In this document: piece after piece, positions 12,140 through 25,228 of the stretch
Layout of the letters: the number at the start of each line of letters is the position of its first letter
Numbering within the stretch: the first letter of the stretch is position 1
From: Rhodocollybia butyracea
Taxonomy: Eukaryota; Basidiomycota; Agaricomycetes; Agaricales; Omphalotaceae
DNA length: 64,000 nucleotides
NCBI GenBank assembly: GCA_015501585.1
Contig: JADNRY010000012.1
Location: forward strand, 434,001-498,000
Direction of reading: 5' to 3'
Notes under the pieces: model-generated
Seen by the model: the letters and a program-made list of their open reading frames with translations, nothing else
What the model was told of the DNA's origin: nothing
Database searches by the model: none
Position numbers and translations under genes: made by a program

Positions 12140-15100
12140 TCAACAAGAGGTCAAAGCATCACGCATGGTCTCAACAGCGCTCAGATGGAACGGTAACAAG
12201 CAATTTACACCATCCATACCCCATCTGGCGGAGGAGAGAATGGACAGAGAGTGAAAAGAGTTGGTGATATCACAGAGCAGAGATCGGTGAGATTCAGCCA
12301 GGTCAGAAGTAATTGCAGGATAGGTGCAGCCTTCGGACTTGGCTGTGTACAGGAGATGTATACAAACCATCCCCGGGAGCGTATGCGAGTCAGTCAAGTA
12401 TGGCGCATGGATGAGGGCAGAGCTACTCAAAGGAAGTAGCGGGAAGTGGTCTGATCGAGCGTGATCGTCACTTTCAAGATAGGCAGGCATATTGACAATG
12501 TAATCGGAAGCAAGGCCAATGTCGTTCAAGGTTGGCGGAGCGGCAATTGGAAGAGAATCATGTTGCAAAAGGCTGTACGCCACTGTAGAAGTGTCGACAA
12601 AGAACTGACTTTTGGAAGAAGCCTTTACGGACCCAGAGACCGAACGTGACAACGAGGAAGAACCTTTGAAAGAATTCGAATGCTGACTGATAGAAGAGAG
12701 GGGGAGGGGAGGTATAATCCATGGTGCTGTACGTTCAGTACTCAATAGTGAGACATGAATGGGCGGCTGCGTCTTGGAGATTGAATATAGAGCCGTACAC
12801 AAATGCGTCATCCATGCTGAGAACGAGATTGTGAGAAAGATTCATTTTCAGATTTCCAGAACGGAAAACTCACCATCTAACTCGACGGAATTCATTGATC
12901 CCGACTTGGCAAAAACGATCCTCCATTCTACGTTGGCCTTTTCGGCAAACTGCAACGCAAATTCCCAAACTTTGTTGACAACATACATCTCGTCTGAAAT
13001 AACACCGGTTTCTAGACCGACTTCACCTTTCTTACCTACAGGTAAGTAGGGCTGCGTGCTCCAGACGGCCATATCATGGGCTTCACCTCGCTGGTCGATA
13101 CATGCTGCAAGAATCCATTTTCCACACGAGCTGAGCTGGTATCCGACATGAAGAAAAGTATGTCTGTCCAGAACATCAAGGGAAGCATCCAATGAACACG
13201 AATAGGAAACCTTGTTCTCGGTCAATGTACGGGCAAGTGTGAACGCCGGAAACTCGAAGAAATTTTTTACTGGCTTTCCTGGTATAGAAAATTTCCTCGC
13301 CATTGCTCGATCAACAGGCATCAAAATCCTGTTATACACCGAATCCAAGAGCGACTCTGAGCGGAAATCGTGCGGTGATGAAGGGTGCACAGCAGTGTTG
13401 AGGACATACGGTTCAGGAATGAACTGGAAAAGAACTTGGGCTTCAGCACAGGTTTGCTTCACAGCCAAGAAGAGAAGGCGAAGGGTTTCAGAGGCGATGG
13501 TCATAAGGGAGAGTGGGGTCAGGACAAAGAAAACAAAGCTGTCCTTGGGAGCTGAAAGACCAGCAACGAAAGAAGCTATAAAAAAATAAGACCATAAAGA
13601 ACAGGACAACCCCAGTCTTTCAGTCACGCACCAAGACTCTCTTTGAACGAAGAGTCAAACTGCAACGCCACAAGCCCGTCCTTATGACAGACCGTGCTCT
13701 TTCCAGGAATCATTTCTCCGAAATGTTTCGTCTGTTGAAAGATATGTTCTGTTAGAGCAGCAAGAACCACGGATTATTCGATCTACCTTGTACAACTCAG
13801 CCATATTTTTCAGCCATAACTCTATTTGCTCACTGCGCCATGAGCCGGCTTTGGCGAAACCACTTTCTTGATCGATTTCATTTCCAGAATACCCGTCTTC
13901 ATGTAGAACAAAGGCAGTTACATTTTTCTTGCCGCCCTTGGGTTCAAGACCAAGCTTGTTCCAAAATCGGAGCGCTGTAGGTAAAACGTGAACTAACGCC
14001 TTGGATTTAGCGACAGAAATAAGAGGGGGAGAGAGAGGTGATAGGGTAGAAGACATGGATGATGAAACTGAGGAGGAGGAAGCCTGGTTTTTCTGGGTAC
14101 ACACTGAAGCTGAATTTGGAGTCCAACCTAAAACAAATAAATCAAGCTTCTGTATTAAGGGTAAAATGGGTAAAATGATGGCATACCGCCGAATAGGTCT
14201 CCGAGAGTAAGCAAACCATTACGTAGGACTTTCGGCTGCACAAGAAGCTGCTTCACCGCGAAAACATCAGACGACCAGACACATCCATGCATAGATCTAT
14301 CAACACTCCATTTCACATTCCTCACGTCGTATCCCTCTTTGTTGATGGGCGGGTGCGTACCTACAAACCTGGCTTCTGTAACCCTAGCCAAGTCCTCCAC
14401 AGTTTTCCATGCGTCCGACCAAACATTGTTTTCTACGCATTCCTGTACAATAGTGTTCACAGTTGCCTCAAGAGTCCGAACATTCGTTCCTCCTTTGTCC
14501 GGATTAGTATCAGCCGAAGACGTCAGAGTGGGGTCCCAGCTCCCCCCAGGGGTGGAGGCAAAGGTAGGAGAGGCTGAGGCGGAAGTCCCAACAAATGCTG
14601 CAGGTGAGACTGGAGTTGGAGCTGAATGCTCAAAACGTCAGCTAGAGGTACTTAATTGAGACGCTCAATAGATTACGAACCTCCGTGAGTGGTACCAAGC
14701 CCGCCAGGATAAACAGAAGGTTGCGAATTAGAAGAATCCTGAACCATAGCTTCAGAATCCACATTCTGAGAGACAGCGACCCCCCCTCCAATCATACCGG
14801 CCAGATGAATCCAATGAAAGCATGTGGCTATAAGATTCGGTCCAGGAGGAATGTAAACCGGAAGAGGAGTCGCCGGCCGAGATCGGTCTCGCCGTCCAGC
14901 TTTATTAAATTTCGCTCCATGCGGAGAGGATGATTCTCTAGAATCGTCCATTTGTTGGTCTCCTGCTTCAGTGTCTGCATCTTCCTCATCACCAGTCCCT
15001 TCTTCCTCATCCTCCGCTTCGGAATCATCCACGTTTTGTATATCTTTGTTATCACCAATACGCCTCCCAGTTTCGTCCTCCCAATCTCTGATCCATTTTG

Positions 15101-18100
15101 GTCGCTTAGCCCGGCTATTCACAGCAGTATAATCTCCTTTCCTCTTGAATTCAGTCAACTTTCGTACAACCCCTATACGTGGATCAGTGGCTCGGTCGTA
15201 CCGCGGACGCCAACCCCGACGTAAAAGTTGAGATTTTGAAGTCGCAAAGGTAGGTACAACGGAAGAGCCTGTTGGTGAGGGCGACAAAGCATCGATGGGT
15301 GCACTTCTGGTTGAAGCTCCGACGGATGGATTCAACAATGGATCTTCCTCCGAGTCTGAACCTGAAGTATCGCCTTCCACAGGAGGACTCGGAAGAGTCC
15401 ATCTCCCACGATCCAACTCCGGCTTTGCCTTTCGAGCATCCTCTGCTTCCTTCGGTACAGAAGTTTCACCAGTCTGGGCCTCTCCCGATCCTTTCACAGG
15501 GCGTCTAGCCTCTGATGCACGCAAGTATGGAGGACGAGATTTTTTATGCCACCCACTCGAACTCCTCAAAAATGCAAATTTGCCACCGACCACTTTATAT
15601 TTTCCATCCGCAACAGAATGAGATTTGGCAAATGAGATAGGCGCGAATCTTTTGTCTGCAGGAGAAAGTGGGCTCGTTGAACCAGTCCCCGTGAGTTTCG
15701 TATGTGACGTTGGACGGATCGGAAAGGGCGAGGACAAGTCATTTGTTTGAAGATTACTCGAACGATCGGGCTCCTCAGGTGGAGAAGGTAGCCCGGGATC
15801 CATCTCAACCTCTATATCAACTGTGAGCGGAGTTGAACCTGTTGGTCCTCCAGGAGTAGGATGGGACATGGAATGGGGAGTGGAGTTGGAAGGATATACA
15901 TAGGATCCAGGAGTAGGAGCCGAACCAATGTGAAGTGATGGAACCAGACCCAGACTAGTGAAAAAAGACGCATCCTCATGATTGAGAAAGGCTAAAGGAT
16001 CTGGACTCGAAGAGGCCAAGACATTCGCGGCATTGAGAGCGGGAGGAGCGGACGCAGTAGGAGGTACCATTGAGGAGTTAGAGAGGGTCGTCAGAGGTTC
16101 AGTTTGCTTGGGTAAATTAGAAGTTTTGTTATCGAAAAAGCTGAAATCATCATCAGTGAAATCAGCTTCAAAATCCATTCCTATGCCTAGACCAGAACCT
16201 GCGTTTGGCTGAGACTGATGAGCAGAGGCATTTCGTAGCGTCGGAGTACGATCCATAGGAGCATTGACACTTCGAAATGAAGAAAAGGATAAATTCGTCG
16301 TCGCACCATACAAGGTTGCGCCAACGCCAACACCTGTGGTAGATGCAGCAGGAGGAGCATTTGAGTTGAAACTAAACGCTGAGTCCATGTTCCAGTCTAC
16401 CCCGCCAACGTTGTCCAGATTATCCAAAGCAAATGAATTCGCTTCATTGCCACCAAATAATGCGTCAATGTCATCGCCACCGATTCTGTTTCCCGACATA
16501 TCACCTATCCCGTTCATCCCAAGCATACCCAAACCATCGAGATCCATATCGTCTGTGCCAAAATACCCCCAACTTGATGTCAGATCAGGATCAGTTGGAG
16601 GAGAAGGCTGAGCTGGTCCGTTAGGAGTAGAGTTAATTGTAGAGGAAGGGTGCTCCGATGGACCTACTGGCAGAGGTAGTGCAGATTGAGAGATACCATT
16701 TTCGCCCAAACCATCACCAGCGACACTAATAACAGAGGGCTTAAGAGAAGGAATTTGACTTTGCATGATATTGTTGCCGGGGATCTCATTCGTCTTCGAT
16801 ATTAGCTCAGTCCTATGATCCACATGTATCTCCAAGACAGGAACGCGTTTATTCGTATCATGCATCGAGGGTAATCCCTGAGGAATCTGCGGAAGTAGTG
16901 CAGGGCCTTGCATGACGGCTGGACTCATAGCGCCAGCAGCAGACACGGACGGGGGATTCGTCGGCGGAGAGGGATAAAATAGCTGGGCATCGGTTCCCGC
17001 CCCCATCATATTTATGTTGCTTGTGGTCGTTGTCGTTGCTGTTGATGAAGGAGAGATTGTTGTAGTTGATGGGATGGATATCGGAGGTACAGAACGAGAC
17101 GAACTGGTGTTCGAGGTGCCAGATGTCGATGCACCAATATTGGATGCCGATCCCGCGCGCCCCTTTTGAACCTGAGCTTCTCTCAGCCTTTCACGCTCTC
17201 TGTCACGTTCTTTGGCGACATAATCGACATAGCTAGACACTTCAGTAGCCGTCTGATGTAGACCCGAAGTGGTTGATCCAGGAATGAGAAAACGCATAGG
17301 GGTCGTCAACGCTGGAAAAACAGATTATGCATGAAAAAGGGCGAGACGGAATTAATGATAAAAGTTCTTACTTGACGCGGAGTTACTCGGTCCACCAGGA
17401 GTAAGAGCACCAACGGTGCCAGGAGTCGGAGCCCCAGGAGTAGGAACCGCAGCCGGGGTGGTGACGGGAGATGGAAATGCGAGAGAGCTAAGCCTAGAAG
17501 CTGTGCTAACAATTCGATGTGCCCTTAGTAAACTGGCATTCGACGAGTTCGGGTTGAAGCTGGAATGAGAGTCATCGAATGTCAAGATAGGGTGGTTCAC
17601 AGAAGTGGTTGAAGACGGAGCGGGCGCATAAGGCGTAGGAGGTCCCGCCGATGGACCAAAGAAAGCCGCCTGCGAGGTAGCTGGATATGACGGTGCATAG
17701 GAGGATGCGAGTTGTTGCTGCTGTGGTGGAGGATAAGGGAAATTGAGCGATAGCGGTGAGTTTAAGGTCGGAAAAGCATTGGCGGTGGCCGAAGTAGGTA
17801 GATGGTATGCCGATCTGGGCCCATTTATAGGCGAGCTGATGGTTCCATTTGATGGCCCCGAAGCTGTGGAATGTACTATTGCAGCAGGAACCTGAGGGGA
17901 GGGCTGGAGTGGCGCAGGCAAAGTAGGAAGAAGGGAATTATTCAGTGGTGGACGTACATCCGCAGGAAGCGCCAAGAGGAGTCGGGATGGATAGATCGCC
18001 GTAAAACCCTTCTTTTCCCGATTCCCAGGAGTGTGGACGAGGATATAGACAATGGCATAATGCACTTCACTTGATCTTGACACCTCTTTTCCTTTTCCAT

Positions 18101-18983
18101 TCTTCTTTGGGCGGCCTACACCTTCCCACCCATCGACGCCAAGTCCACGAAGAGCATCACGAAACTGGATTGTCAAAGCGGAAGTGGGACCAGAGTATGG
18201 AGCTACATAGTACGCTGGCGTGCCGTACGGTAGCATCGTCAAAGCGGTACCAGCAATGGTTGCTGATCCCAAAGCATGATACGGTGTTCGCGTGGTTGTA
18301 GGATGCACGATGAGTCTCGGTGATGACTCCAGAGCAGCCTGAATCTGAATATGCACATATAGGTGGGATCGTACCTGTTCCCAGCCAGACGTTACCCACT
18401 CGTCAGAGCTCGAAGGTAAGGTTAAATGTCCAATAGTAAATCCACTTTTCAACGCACAAGCCCACCTCTTTGAATTAGCGGTAGTCCGAGTAGACTGATT
18501 AACTTGGCGGACAAGTGAAGAGCGAACTGCGTCCAAAAAAGCCTTCCACGGTCGCCTCCATGGTCGTCTTGGAAGATGTTTCGCCGATGTAAGTGTTGGA
18601 TTCGTCGAAGGCACAAAACAATTTGAACATGGTTTCGTTTGGTGAGAGCATTCTTCTGAACAAGGATATAGGTCACGAGGAGTTATTGTAGCTTCGGCGA
18701 CCTTTATGAGTCTGTCATCTTTGATTACCGGCTTAAATTCTCCTCCTCGGCTGCCAACGGTAAACAGCCACAGGCGATGGATACTTTGAGACACCACTTG
18801 GACAGTCCAGAGTGCTGTAGACAGTATATCTCCGTCACTGTCTTCTGATTGAACAAATTTGCTCCGTAAATCCCAGATGGCTGCATGGTCTCCTTCGTAT
18901 GCTAGATACGAAATTTCATCGGCGTTGAGCGGGATGGAAGAGGCAAGTATTTGCGAGTCTAGTGAAGGAGCCGTAAAGGTCAT
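12140..18983 (-). CDS. MED13: Mediator complex subunit 13 (CDK8 kinase module)
   Basis: Seven exons: 18983-17372, 17311-14681, 14621-14187, 14127-13787, 13731-13632, 13575-12874 and 12816-12140. They sum to 6,498 bp (2,165 residues) with intact phase at every junction; introns are 54-61 bp. The N-terminal part (about residues 1-370) contains the Med13_N region, with HYAIVYILVHTPGNREKKGF and AIYPSRLLLALPADV. The middle is about 1,000 residues of Ser/Pro/Thr/Gly-rich disorder with an acidic patch. The C-terminal Med13 domain shows FLHVGYQLSSCGKWILAACI, DQRGEAHDM and AWMTHLCTALYSI, with a PIHVSLLST segment. By family knowledge MED13 (Ssn2/Srb9) links cyclin C-CDK8-MED12 to core Mediator in the nucleus and represses or tunes RNA polymerase II transcription. 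Length and domain order fit the family well. Confidence 0.95.
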
Positions 18984-19681
18984 ATTAGGCTGCGCACATG
19001 CCTTTCCAGTATATATTCGTTATTAGACCCTGTAGCAGTCAAGTAGTGAGCGAAAAAACAGAGTCAAGGGAAGCACTTCGTACAAGTTGTTCACATATAA
19101 GCCCCAGATAGGTTCAGAATACCAATCAAACAAACGCTTGAGTCGAAAGGAGAGATGCAGCCACTGCCAGCGGTTGGCGAAGGAAGTTGCGGTCAATCTG
19201 ACGGTAAAGTGTGAAACGGACCACAGTCCTGGGTTTGAAAGGAAAGTATATTGCTCACCAGTCACATGGTTGACAGACTAATTTGAGCACGCCCTTAACT
19301 TACTAGTGATCCCCTCCTGGGGCTCCTCGGACGTAGCTTGCCGACGACTTCGTGCAGCGACAAACACCTTTTTTTTGAACTCTACACAAACGAAGACGAG
19401 ACTTACATCGTAACTTATCCACTTATGAACGACTACTTGTCTGCAACTTGTAGACGAAATATTGTCTAAAGCTCGGTTAGTTTTACTTCAAGTTTTGTAC
19501 GGTATCTACAATTTCCTAATACAATTTTCGTAGTATGATAGTTGAGTATTAGGATAAGTAAATGTAGCGTACTATGATGTTGAAGCGTAAATGTAGTTCG
19601 ACTTTGAATCTGACTGTGGGAAGAAAATGCACGAGCGCTTGTTAATTTAGGAGTAGAAAGAACGTAGCAAGCTACGTCATT
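18984..19681. other. MED13 upstream flank
   Basis: About 700 bp between the MED13 start codon and the left end of the Harbinger-like element. No recognisable gene. Small ORFs here show no domain. Confidence 0.4.
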
Positions 19682-19786
19682 AGAGCGTTTTCGCACCCAT
19701 TTTCATCTGCCTGCTATCTGCCGGGTGACGTCACTTTGTCACGTACGGGCACACTGCAGGTCCGCAGGTTTCTAACTATTACATCG

Positions 19787-20323
19787 ATGAACTCGTCTTC
19801 TCTTTCTCTTGAACAGCTTGCTGCCATTGCTGCTTTGCCTGATGATCAACGTATTGCTCTTGCTCAAGAGCAAAATTTTGCTGCTGTACCAGCATACCTG
19901 CAACATGTATGTTTACGTTTTTTTCAGTGATTCTTTTGCGCTAAATGTTTATTTAGTCTTCCGATCCAGCATCAAGACAGTCCATGACGAACAACGAAGC
20001 TCCAGGATGCGTAAGTCGCGTTTTTCTTCTTTTTTTTCACTGCAAGATACTGACATCCATGTAGCCTTTAACGCTAGCCTTGTGTCCACAGTCTATGCGT
20101 GTTTCTACCGCTGGTCCCAGCTCAAAAGATTGTAGCAAAGTCGCGTGTGCGTAAGCGTAGCCATCGTGATGACAGCAACATCTTTTCAGAGATGCAGACA
20201 AGCATGGCCCAATCGATGAAACTTCACGAGTGGATTGTAGACAACATCGAGGAGTCGAACTGCAAAACGGAAGTGTTTCAGGACAAATTTCTCAATATCT
20301 TTGCACGTATGGTTGATAAATAA
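19787..20323 (+). CDS. Accessory protein of the Harbinger-like element, intron-containing
   Basis: It starts MNSSSLSLEQLAAIAALPDD and runs into QRIALAQEQNFAAVPAYLQH. Splicing is then needed through at least two short T-rich introns (about 19908-20004 and 20007-20110). The C-terminal part includes VAKSRVRKRSHRDDSN and ends at 20323 with FLNIFARMVDK. The basic RVRKRSHR stretch and the position convergent to the transposase resemble the second, DNA-binding (Myb-like) protein that PIF/Harbinger elements carry. No Myb/SANT signature is visible, so this role is inferred from position only. Exon borders are uncertain. Confidence 0.5.
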
Positions 20324-20450
20324 TGATTTTGCGCCACTTGTATGCCTTTTTTTGCTTGTCACTTACTTTATTGCATAGTCATTGTTCGTTTATCACAGAA
20401 AACCTAGTAGTAATTGTTGTATGTACAGTAGTAGTATCAAATTGAAATCA

Positions 20451-21527
20451 TTAATCATGGAAATAATCTTCTAATGTAGGAGGCATGCAATTGAACCACT
20501 GTGCAATCTGGTTTGGACAAACACAGTTTGCCGCGTTCATGAGAAGGACACCGATACGGTAATAACGGCCAACAGGAGATGAAAGTACTTGCATTTTGTG
20601 AAAGTTGTTAAGAAAAGGCCAAAGATTTACAACGACGCCAAATCCATGCTCTACCTCTATCCGCACCTTGCTCATTGCACAATTCCATGCCCGCTGTTCC
20701 TCCGAGAGATCATCATCAGCAAATGGACTGATGAGATGTGGTCCATAGCCGTAAGCCGGGTCTCCAAAGACGACAAAATTGCGCTCGTTCATAGGTGCAT
20801 CATCTGGGACATCTGGACGGAAACCGAACTCGTGGAATTTGTCAAGAAATGCACTGTCGGTGAGAAGATGGTTATCGTTTCGGCGCCCTTTGTACGGCCC
20901 TGCCAAATTACCAATGATTCCATTTGGAAGACACAAAGCTTGATATTTGAGAGCATGCATTTTCTTGTAGCCGTTGTATGCAGCTTCTTGGCCCTCACTG
21001 GGATGGCACATCTTCCTAATGGTACAATCAAGAAATCCAACACAGTTTGACAACGGTGATCCATAGTCTTCGACAGCAATGGCGTAGTCAAGGAGGGTGT
21101 CAGGATGAAGAATACCGTCAGAATCACAGTCAAGGAGGTGTTTCCATCTGTTATCAAGCCAGATAACAAGTTCATTGGTGATTTGAGAAATAGCAGTGAT
21201 ACTTCAGTTGTATCGAGCGACCATATCATAAAGATTGTGACCAGCACAGAAACGAGCAAGAAGAAGGCCCAAGGCTTCAACTGCTGGGAAGTTATGGCGC
21301 TCTTGGGTTATAAATGGGTCTGGTATTTGAAGGACCTCAGCAAGGTCAACGATCTCATCGGCTCTAATCTGTGATAAAGATTAACAGTGATTTGAGTGTA
21401 AAAACAAAACAAACACGTACCTAAACCACCACATACAGCTCCTACCAAGCCTATACAAAGAATCTTCACTGATACATTCACCACCTTGCTCTGGACGTGG
21501 CCGTTCTCCACAAGCTTCAATTTCCAT
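20451..21527 (-). pseudogene. PIF/Harbinger-type DDE transposase, one premature stop
   Basis: The reading frame runs from about 21527 through one intron (donor GTACGT at about 21420, acceptor TTAG near 21366) and then to the stop at 20451. The N-terminal part reads FRADEIVDLAEVLQIPDPF then AVEALGLLLARFCAGHNL. The catalytic core shows CVGFLDCTIRKM (first Asp), VVFGDPAYGYG (second Asp) and VRIEVEHGFG (Glu), the DDE_Tnp_4 arrangement. A TGA at 21206-21204 interrupts the frame between MVARYN and SITAISQI. Everything downstream of the stop is intact, so the loss is recent or this may be a sequencing error. The transposase would bind the element's own termini and cut in the nucleus. Confidence 0.85.
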
Positions 21528-21754
21528 CTGCAGTAACATCATTTCACAAAGTGTTTGTTCTTGATATTGAAGTAAGAATAACGACGCAAGAAGAATTGGA
21601 GCATTTCACTCAGCACTAGAACATAAGAACGGCAGTGAAGCCAGTAGCAACTGAGGCCCAAGCATGATTGCAAGTGATAAGTAACACTACGTAGCACATC
21701 TTCCAGCTATCTTTGTGTGACATGTGACAAATTTAACGGGTGCGAAAACGCTCT

Positions 21755-23040
21755 ATTACCTGCTCCTCCGACCGTCGACGTAGCATGCTGATTTGAGCCT
21801 TGTGTTAGATTATGGTATGGATAGCACATAGCTAAATTAAATCGACGACATTCGTAAGCCAGTTTATATTACAATTTTACCAAGATCGTTATGCATTTCA
21901 CCTCCAAGTTTTGAAAACCACCTCTGTCGCCCTCGCTACACTTCGATCACGTCTGAGAATAGCCCAAGGACTTCGAAGTAATGGGAAAAGAAAGTTATCC
22001 AAATGGGTACGCGACGGTACACCTTGACATGTAGGTTTCTCGGTCGTTATCAGTGTTAACGAAGGCATCCGTGGCAGGATTGTTCGGATGAATCTAACAG
22101 AGGTTAGTGATGGTTAATGAGAAAGAACAGTACTGAGCTACATTGACGTTGACGCAGTCTTCGGGGACGAAGGTGACAGATAGCAGCTGAGTTATGCACA
22201 CGATCAAAACCGCGTCGAAAATTTCAGCAGCGACAAAATGTTGAAAAGATGTTTTAAGGACTTGAAGGTGGACAATGATGGCAAAATTCGTCCTAGTGTG
22301 TTTAAGTCCCACAAAGAGATTTGGAAAGTATGGAAAGTCAACAGGTTGCACACCAACGGCAGAAATAACTCAATATCAAAAGCCCCCAAACACCTGCAAA
22401 TATCGAAAAGAGGTTTGGGGTGTCGTGTTCGGAGTTTGGGTTGCATTCCAAATATAAGCTAGGACATTGATGTCCATGCGTTGGTTAACGAGTGGTAAAC
22501 AAGGCAATTGTGTATTTGATGACAGTACATGGAGGGCACGAAGTTGAGGGAAGTAGTGTTGTGGTGAATTGAGCCAAGAACGAATAGCGTTTTCAGTGAT
22601 TGTTGGCATCATAGATTGAAATTCCACCCCAAGCTCCATTGAATAGATTTGGGACAGAAGTTGGCAGAGATGTTAAAACGTCAACAGATCACCGATATCG
22701 ACTATGAACGTCAGTCTGAAGTTCAGTGCACAGAAAATCGCCATACTGTCAACGATTTGGAGTTGAAACTCAATGTGCAACATTCGTAGATTGTGATGGA
22801 GCATGTCCATCCGCATGAAATGTTTGGAGCCCCCCAGTAGGGAAAAGCTCATCAAGTAGCGATGATCTTGGATGGAGAACGATTCCAAATGTACCTTGAG
22901 CACAGAAAGATGTTGTAATACCGGTGGTACGCCAACAGTGAAAATGCACGACAAAGGGCTTGCAACATTCCAGTGGAATTACTCATTCCAAAGAAGCTCG
23001 TGACGGCGGTGAGAACCTCGCCCTTGAGTTTTATACAGTT
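21755..23040. other. Degenerate coding-like region, unidentified
   Basis: Minus-strand open stretches in different frames (22954-22673, 22639-22376, 22351-22094) follow one another with protein-like, leucine-rich composition. Examples are FPQLRALHVLSSNTQLP, FRYLQVFGGF and LQHLSVLKVHLESFSI. This resembles the leucine-rich C-terminal half of agaric F-box-type proteins, but I see no F-box. Either unrecognised introns or decay could explain the frame changes. I do not assign a function. Confidence 0.25.
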
Positions 23041-23076
23041 CTTCGATACAAAGAAAGACAGGCATAAAGGCACAAA

Positions 23077-23161
23077 GACATGAAGACACGAAAACAAAAA
23101 GACATGAAGACACGAAAACAAAAAGACATGAAGACACGAAAACAAAAAGACATGAAGACAC
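23077..23161 (+). repeat. 24-bp minisatellite, 3.5 copies
   Basis: The unit GACATGAAGACACGAAAACA plus AAAA is repeated at 23077, 23101 and 23125, with a 13-bp partial copy at 23149. The copies are identical. Open frames across it are low-complexity artefacts. Confidence 0.9.
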
Positions 23162-23532
23162 CAAGACGCGAGATGAACGAAAAACAAACCAAAAAAAACT
23201 CGCCTCAACGTACGCATACAGCACCCAAAGACAATAGACGCTGGGACATAATTAAATGATGCTTGGGTGGCAAAGAGCCACGTGAAAATACCGGAAACCT
23301 AAAAAAAGGCTCATAAGCGCGTGCCAATTATGGGGCACGTACAAGCGGTTGTAGGCCGATTTTTTGAACTTTCTGTATATTTTGTTTTTGCCACCTGGGG
23401 GTTTCTAGGGCGCTGACAGCATTGAAATGTCCCTGGTAGCCGGTCATAATTGAATGATAACAAGCTTAAGAGACCCGTGACTACATCATGGAAATGCACA
23501 CAATTCTGATTTCTAACATAATTTGAACAGTC

Positions 23533-23823
23533 AGGTATGGTCACTGGTCAGTTTTTAGATTCAGCAAATGGATTCAGTTACTGGAGACAAAAGTTAATCA
23601 CTTTTTGGAGGTGATTTGCTTTGTACTGAACCGTGGTTTGCTCCAAATCAGGCCTGAATCCTGCCTGAATCACACATGAATCACACATACCTGAACCACT
23701 TGAATTCCACCTCATATGTACTTGATGGTCAGTCATAGTTAAATCATGATTTTGAGGCAATTCTTGCCACTTGGGTGAATTCAAGTGATTCTGACTCTTT
23801 CTGTGAACTGACTAAGTATACCT
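23533..23823. mobile_element. Small non-autonomous TIR element, copy 1
   Basis: It begins AGGTATGGTCACTGGTCAG and ends CTGACTAAGTATACCT. The interior is full of GATTCA/TGAATC motifs. It shares its interior with the copy at 25229-25532 (for example AAATGGATTCAG and TTGATGGTCAGTCA occur in both). No coding capacity. No clear target duplication. Confidence 0.5.
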
Positions 23824-23927
23824 GGTAACTATTTATTACCTGCAAGAAATTTATCAGTACTTATTGTGCATCAAGAAATTGTGCTAACCGAACCTCTGGC
23901 CCTGGGCCTGTAATAGTGTCAGCAAGA

Positions 23928-24902
23928 GTATGGCCCATATAGTGTGTAATAAATCAATCCCAGTGAAGTTGATAAAGTATCGCATTCTTAAGGAACTTTA
24001 TTCTCTTGAACGGATTCAATTTCATCAATTGTCACAAACTTTGAATACAACAAGGTTCATTCTTAGAGATTCTAGGTAACAAGTATCTTACCCATGATGA
24101 GGTTAGTGCTTTGCACATCTCATACATCAGTATGCGGGCCAAATGCGAACCACTAAGTTAGATTTCGGCAGTTTCGGCACTTAGACGGTTAGCGCTGGGG
24201 CGCTTTTGTTTGTTTACACCACCGTTTGCGGTGGCATAAACAAACTTGCACAGCCCCTCCATTAGCATGCGTACTCGGCCCAGTCGGCTACCTGTGAAAC
24301 TTCTTAGTACTAAGTCCCTTTTTCTACCTTAATTTACCTCTCTACCAAGTAAGTAGATATTTGTAGGTGTGGCCGCTCATTTGGTGTGCAACTCCCATGC
24401 GGAGTAAGTAAAGTACCATTGGAGTACCATGTTTTCTTCAACTCTAAGTACTCAATAATCACAACCACAACTTACAATGGAGACTTGGCCATTTCTCCTA
24501 GTACTGTGATCATTGATATCAACTAACCTTTGTAGTAATATGTGATATTTTTTGGGACATCAGGCCAACTTTTGCCCAAGGACAGGGCCAGGCCCAGCAG
24601 CCGGAGGCCAGCTTGAGCCTCGGGGCAGGTAATGTCAGTGACCTGGTCCAACTCAAGCATCTAGTAATGTAGTAGGATATGAATCAAATCAAGCCATGTG
24701 CAATGGCTAGGAGAGTTTGGTCTATGAGCGCGCGCTGTATACTTAATACTGCCTGAGTGTTTTCATGTTTGATTGACAATGAATTCACAAGTTCACGGAA
24801 TGAGCGGTATAGATATCCCGATGGATGCAACTTGGATGCAACAAATGTTCGTGTAACAGCACTTCACTGGGATTGATTTATTACACACTATACGGGCCAT
24901 AC
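23928..24902. mobile_element. 975-bp non-autonomous element with 42-bp TIRs
   Basis: The first 42 bases (starting GTATGGCCCATATAGTGTG) match the reverse complement of the last 42 (24861-24902) with one mismatch. AAGA lies directly outside both ends and may be a 4-bp target duplication. The interior has no ORF. It contains a short hairpin around 24205-24245 (GTTTGTTTACACCACCG facing CGGTGGCATAAACAAAC). Confidence 0.7.
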
Positions 24903-24917
24903 AAGAGCAAGGCCATT

Positions 24918-25224
24918 AGGCACAGTCAGACCTTCAAATTCAGGTATTGATTCGAAAGTTGATTCAGCAGTCGATTCAAAATTCAAGAATCAGGCTGAAT
25001 CCTGATTCAACTTTTACAGCCCACTTTAGAGCCTTGATCCAATGAGTTGATTCTTCTGTTTGCTGTAGTACAGTTATTTATGTATCTAATGAAATTATTC
25101 TTATATAAATGCTGATTGTTGAAATTGTGAATCAACTCCTGTAGTTAGTTTACTGGATTCATGATTCTGATATTTTGAACCCACTTTTGAATCAAGACCT
25201 GAATCTCAAGCTCTGACTGCACCT
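24918..25224. mobile_element. Small non-autonomous TIR element
   Basis: It starts AGGCACAGTCAGACCTTCAA, and the reverse complement of its end starts AGGTGCAGTCAGAGCTTGAG. About 35 bp pair imperfectly. ATT flanks both sides. The interior is made of GATTCA motifs, related in style to the neighbouring elements. Confidence 0.55.
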
Positions 25225-25228
25225 ATTT

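Larger units (their letters stand above)
19682..21754. mobile_element. PIF/Harbinger-like DNA transposon, 2,073 bp
   Basis: Both ends carry the inverted repeat AGAGCGTTTTCGCACCC (19682-19698 and the complement at 21738-21754). They are flanked by the direct repeat ATT (19679-19681 and 21755-21757), a 3-bp target duplication as usual for this superfamily, although the common choice is TWA. Inside are two convergent genes: a plus-strand accessory ORF and a minus-strand DDE transposase. The transposase has one in-frame stop, so this copy is probably not autonomous. Confidence 0.85.

Noticed and set aside
23077..23161. CRISPR-like array
   Set aside because: Units are contiguous without spacers, and the genome is eukaryotic. 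It is a minisatellite.
22852..23224. ORFs with CLFVFVSS repeats
   Set aside because: They are translations of the 24-bp minisatellite.
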